Origin: Pseudomonas sp. BSw22131
GTDB taxonomy: Bacteria; Pseudomonadota; Gammaproteobacteria; Pseudomonadales; Pseudomonadaceae
Length of the DNA stretch: 64,000 nt
Assembly: GCF_026810445.1 (NCBI RefSeq)
Contig: NZ_CP113949.1
Span: 4,154,001-4,218,000, forward strand
Reading direction: 5' to 3'
In this document: positions 60,915-64,000 of the stretch, piece after piece
Numbering within the stretch: the stretch's first letter is position 1
Layout of the letters: every line of letters starts with the position of its first letter
Translations under genes and position numbers: made by a program
The notes under the pieces: model-generated
Told to the model about the DNA's origin: nothing
The model's input: only the letters and a program-made list of their open reading frames with translations
Database searches by the model: none

Positions 60915-63761
60915 ATGGCGCAGCAGTATCAACCGGGGCAACGCTGGATTAGCGACAGCGAAGCCGAGCTGGGTTTAGGCACCGTTCTGGCACAGGATGG
61001 CCGCTTGTTGACCGTGCTCTATCCGGCCACTGGCGACACGCGTCAATACGCGCTGCGCAATGCGCCGCTGACACGCGTGCGGTTCTCTCCGGGTGACGTG
61101 ATCACCCATTTCGAAAACTGGAAAATGACCGTTCGCGAAGTCGACGACGTCGATGGCTTGCTGGTCTATCACGGGCTCAACGCACAGAATCAACCTGTCA
61201 CCCTGCCCGAAACCCAACTCTCCAACTTTATTCAGTTCCGCCTGGCGAGCGATCGCCTGTTCGCCGGCCAGATCGATCCACTGCCGTGGTTCTCCCTGCG
61301 CTATCACACGCTGGAACACACCAGCCGCCAGTTGCAATCTTCGTTGTGGGGCCTGGGCGGCGTTCGTGCCCAACCCATCGCGCATCAGTTGCACATAGCC
61401 CGCGAAGTCGCCGACCGCATTGCGCCGCGGGTGTTGCTGGCTGACGAAGTAGGCCTGGGCAAGACCATCGAGGCGGGCTTGATCATCCACCGTCAACTGC
61501 TCTCGGGGCGGGCCAACCGGATACTGATTCTGGTGCCGGAAAACCTGCAGCATCAATGGCTGGTCGAGATGCGCCGTCGTTTCAACCTGCAAGTTGCGCT
61601 GTTCGACGCCGAGCGTTTCATGGAAAGCGACGCCAGCAACCCGTTCGAAGACACCCAGCTTGCACTGGTGTCGCTGGAATGGCTGGTCGAAGACGAAAAA
61701 GCCCAGGACGCGCTGTTCGCTGCGGGTTGGGACATGCTGGTAGTCGACGAAGCTCACCACCTTGTCTGGCATGAAGACAAGGCCAGCCCGCAGTACTCGC
61801 TGGTCGAGCAACTGGCCGAGGTCATTCCCGGTGTCCTGCTGCTGACTGCGACGCCTGAACAGCTCGGTCAGGACAGCCACTTCGCGCGCCTGCGACTGCT
61901 AGACCCCAACCGCTTCCACGACCTGCACGCCTTCCGCGCCGAGAGCGAGAACTATCGCCCGGTGGCCGAAGCCGTTCAGGAGTTGCTGGACAAGGGTCGT
62001 CTGTCGCCCAAGGCGCACGAGACCATTCACGGGTTCCTCGGTTCTGAAGGCGAAGCGTTGCTGGGCGCCGTGGCCGATGGCGATGCCGAAGCCAGTGCCC
62101 GCCTGATCCGCGAGTTACTCGACCGCCACGGCACAGGCCGCGTGCTGTTCCGTAACACCCGCGCCGCCGTGCAAGGGTTCCCGGAGCGCAAACTGCACCC
62201 GTACCCGCTTCCCTGCCCTGCGCAATATCTGGAGTTGCCGATTGGCGAACACGCCGACCTGTACCCGGAAGTCAGCTTTCAGTCGCAAATGGAGACGCCA
62301 GAAGACGAGCGCTGGTGGCGCTTCGATCCGCGCGTTGACTGGCTGATCGACACGCTGAAAATGCTCAAGCGCGTCAAAGTACTGGTGATCTGCGCCCACG
62401 CCGAAACCGCCATGGATCTGGAAGACGCACTGCGCGTGCGCTCCGGCATTCCCGCCACGGTCTTCCACGAAGGCATGAACATCCTTGAGCGCGACCGCGC
62501 CGCAGCCTACTTCGCCGACGAAGAGTTTGGTGCGCAGGTACTGATCTGTTCGGAAATCGGCAGCGAAGGCCGAAACTTCCAGTTTTCACACCACTTGGTG
62601 CTGTTCGACCTGCCTGCTCACCCGGACCTGCTTGAGCAGCGCATCGGCCGTCTGGACCGGATCGGCCAGAAGCACATCATCGAGTTGCACGTGCCGTACC
62701 TTGAAACCAGCCCGCAGGAGCGTCTGTTCCAGTGGTACCACGAAGCGCTCAATGCCTTTCTCAACACGTGCCCTACCGGTAATGCGCTGCAACATCAGTT
62801 TGGCCCGCGCCTGCTGCCGTTGCTTGAAAGCAGTGACGGTGATAACTGGCAAGCGTTGGTGGACGAGGCGCGAAGCGAACGTGTGCGTCTGGAAACCGAG
62901 CTGCACACCGGTCGCGACCGTCTCCTGGAGCTGAATTCGGGCGGCGCTGGCGAAGGCGATGCGCTGGTCGAGGCGATTCTCGAGCAGGACGATCAGTTCG
63001 CGCTGCCTATCTATATGGAAACCTTGTTCGATGCGTTCGGCATCGACAGCGAAGACCATTCGGAAAACGCGCTGATCCTCAAGCCGAGCGAGAAAATGCT
63101 CGATGCCAGTTTCCCGCTGGGCGACGACGAAGGCGTGACCATCACTTACGACCGCAACCAGGCGCTGTCCCGCGAGGACATGCAATTCCTGACCTGGGAG
63201 CACCCGATGGTTCAGGGCGGCATGGACCTGGTGCTGGCCGGTTCGATGGGCAACACCGCCGTGGCGCTGATCAAGAACAAGGCGCTGAAACCCGGAACCG
63301 TGCTGCTCGAACTGCTCTACGTCAGTGAAGTGGTTGCGCCGCGTTCGCTGCAACTGGGCCGCTACCTGCCGCCGGCTGCATTGCGCTGCCTGCTGGATGC
63401 CAATGGCAACGACCTGTCCAATGGCGTGTCATTCACCAAGCTCAATGAGCAACTGGAAAGTGTGCCCCGCGCCAGCGCCAACAAGTTCATTCAGGCTCAG
63501 CGGGACGTCCTCACTCCGCGGATCAATGCCGGTGAAGCCAAGATCGCACCCAAGCACATCGAGCGCGTGGCCGAAGCCCAGCGCCGACTGGCAGCCGACA
63601 CCGACGAAGAGCTGGCACGCCTGACCGCGCTGCAAGCGGTCAACCCGACCGTGCGCGACAGCGAACTGGCGGCGTTGCGCGAGTTGCGTGAGCAAGGCCT
63701 GGCCATGCTGGACAAAGCCGCGCTGCGTCTGGAAGCGATCCGGGTGTTGGTGGCGGGTTAA
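60915..63761 (+). CDS. rapA: RNA polymerase-associated ATPase RapA (HepA)
   Basis: A 948-residue Swi2/Snf2-type ATPase. The N-terminal Tudor-like domains open [20 protein letters not shown]. The helicase core has [20 protein letters not shown] (Walker A), [14 protein letters not shown] (DEAH-like box) and the lobe-2 [20 protein letters not shown] and [10 protein letters not shown]. It binds core RNA polymerase and recycles stalled complexes. Length and motif order are complete. It starts 205 bp from the divergent hypothetical gene and is followed by a repeat of the GGGGACnGAT family. Confidence 0.97.
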   Translation: MAQQYQPGQRWISDSEAELGLGTVLAQDGRLLTVLYPATGDTRQYALRNAPLTRVRFSPGDVITHFENWKMTVREVDDVDGLLVYHGLNAQNQPVTLPETQLSNFIQFRLASDRLFAGQIDPLPWFSLRYHTLEHTSRQLQSSLWGLGGVRAQPIAHQLHIAREVADRIAPRVLLADEVGLGKTIEAGLIIHRQLLSGRANRILILVPENLQHQWLVEMRRRFNLQVALFDAERFMESDASNPFEDTQLALVSLEWLVEDEKAQDALFAAGWDMLVVDEAHHLVWHEDKASPQYSLVEQLAEVIPGVLLLTATPEQLGQDSHFARLRLLDPNRFHDLHAFRAESENYRPVAEAVQELLDKGRLSPKAHETIHGFLGSEGEALLGAVADGDAEASARLIRELLDRHGTGRVLFRNTRAAVQGFPERKLHPYPLPCPAQYLELPIGEHADLYPEVSFQSQMETPEDERWWRFDPRVDWLIDTLKMLKRVKVLVICAHAETAMDLEDALRVRSGIPATVFHEGMNILERDRAAAYFADEEFGAQVLICSEIGSEGRNFQFSHHLVLFDLPAHPDLLEQRIGRLDRIGQKHIIELHVPYLETSPQERLFQWYHEALNAFLNTCPTGNALQHQFGPRLLPLLESSDGDNWQALVDEARSERVRLETELHTGRDRLLELNSGGAGEGDALVEAILEQDDQFALPIYMETLFDAFGIDSEDHSENALILKPSEKMLDASFPLGDDEGVTITYDRNQALSREDMQFLTWEHPMVQGGMDLVLAGSMGNTAVALIKNKALKPGTVLLELLYVSEVVAPRSLQLGRYLPPAALRCLLDANGNDLSNGVSFTKLNEQLESVPRASANKFIQAQRDVLTPRINAGEAKIAPKHIERVAEAQRRLAADTDEELARLTALQAVNPTVRDSELAALRELREQGLAMLDKAALRLEAIRVLVAG

Positions 63762-63770
63762 GACTGCGAC

Positions 63771-63824
63771 ACAGGGGACTGATCTTATTTACAACGCCTC
63801 ACCGTAAATAAATCTGTCCCCTGT
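63771..63824. repeat. Long inverted repeat, GGGGACnGATTTATT family (second copy)
   Basis: Left arm 63771-63792 (ACAGGGGACTGATCTTATTT then AC) and right arm 63804-63824 (GTAAATAAATCTGTCCCCTG then T) are nearly perfect inverted copies around an 11-nt loop. It lies 10 bp after the rapA stop. It shares its core with the repeat after the porin. Nothing is seen in the remaining AT-rich bases to 64000. Confidence 0.75.
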
Positions 63825-64000
63825 TTTGGCCAGGAGGAAGCCTAACAGTCAGTATTGACACGTTTGCTGACTGGTCAGGTTTGTGGGCACCTCACGACGT
63901 GCAGTTAAACCAAGGACACGTTGCGCTGGCAATTATAGCGTAAATGCGGTTGTATTTTTTTATCTCAAGATTTTTGCGAGAAGCAGTTAGCTTTTATGAC

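Overview
The window looks like a chromosomal segment of a Pseudomonas (P. fluorescens/P. syringae-like lineage; species not decided). Three things point there: the FadD1/FadD2 tandem beside HrpA, a PhaJ1-like hydratase and RapA; the Pseudomonas-type REP elements (core TGTAGGAGCGAAnTTG / GCTTGCCCGCGA); and many small Pseudomonas-type hypothetical proteins. I see no tRNA, rRNA, CRISPR array, prophage or intact transposase.

Region 1 (1-7.4 kb) is accessory metabolism. A partial short-chain dehydrogenase is divergent from a LysR regulator. Next comes a minus-strand catabolic cluster: a hydroxylysine-kinase-like phosphotransferase, a class III aminotransferase of the phospholyase type, a HAD hydrolase and a DadA-like FAD oxidoreductase. 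A divergent FCD-type GntR regulator faces it across an AT-rich gap holding palindromes. The kinase and phospholyase pair suggests breakdown of an amino alcohol such as hydroxylysine, ethanolamine or aminopropanol.

Region 2 (7.4-16 kb) opens with a gene scar (LysR 3' remnant). It is followed by a leaderless gamma-glutamyltransferase, a polar amino-acid ABC transporter (ATPase, permease, binding protein) and a GntR regulator, so it probably handles uptake and hydrolysis of a gamma-glutamyl compound. Small hypotheticals, a lysine-rich basic protein and an MFS exporter close the region.

Region 3 (16-24.7 kb) is a complete accessory chemotaxis operon on the minus strand, in transcription order: MCP, CheY, STAS protein, CheA, MCP with a CheR-tether-like C-terminus, CheW, CheR, CheD, CheB. 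cheA is interrupted by one in-frame TAA between the P2 and dimerisation domains. This is the most striking anomaly in the window.

Region 4 (24.8-48.9 kb) is mixed housekeeping and envelope genes: yeast-like cytosine deaminase, acetyltransferases, a betaine-type binding protein, a REP-truncated sigma factor remnant, a desaturase, peptide deformylase, YihY, CsbD, CvfB, lipoproteins, a TorF-type porin, a DEAD-box helicase, an MscS channel, PpiA, an ABC exporter and a large porin. REP doublets begin only after 26.6 kb.

Region 5 (48.9-64 kb) has a FabH-like ketoacyl synthase, HrpA, FadD1, FadD2, a monoacylglycerol-lipase-like hydrolase, a PhaJ-like hydratase and RapA. Apart from HrpA and RapA, these genes link fatty-acid activation, beta-oxidation intermediates and fatty-acid/PHA synthesis. 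From memory this matches the PA3286-PA3308 neighbourhood of P. aeruginosa. Coordinates use chosen start codons, which are often internal to the longest reading frame where a Shine-Dalgarno sequence decides.
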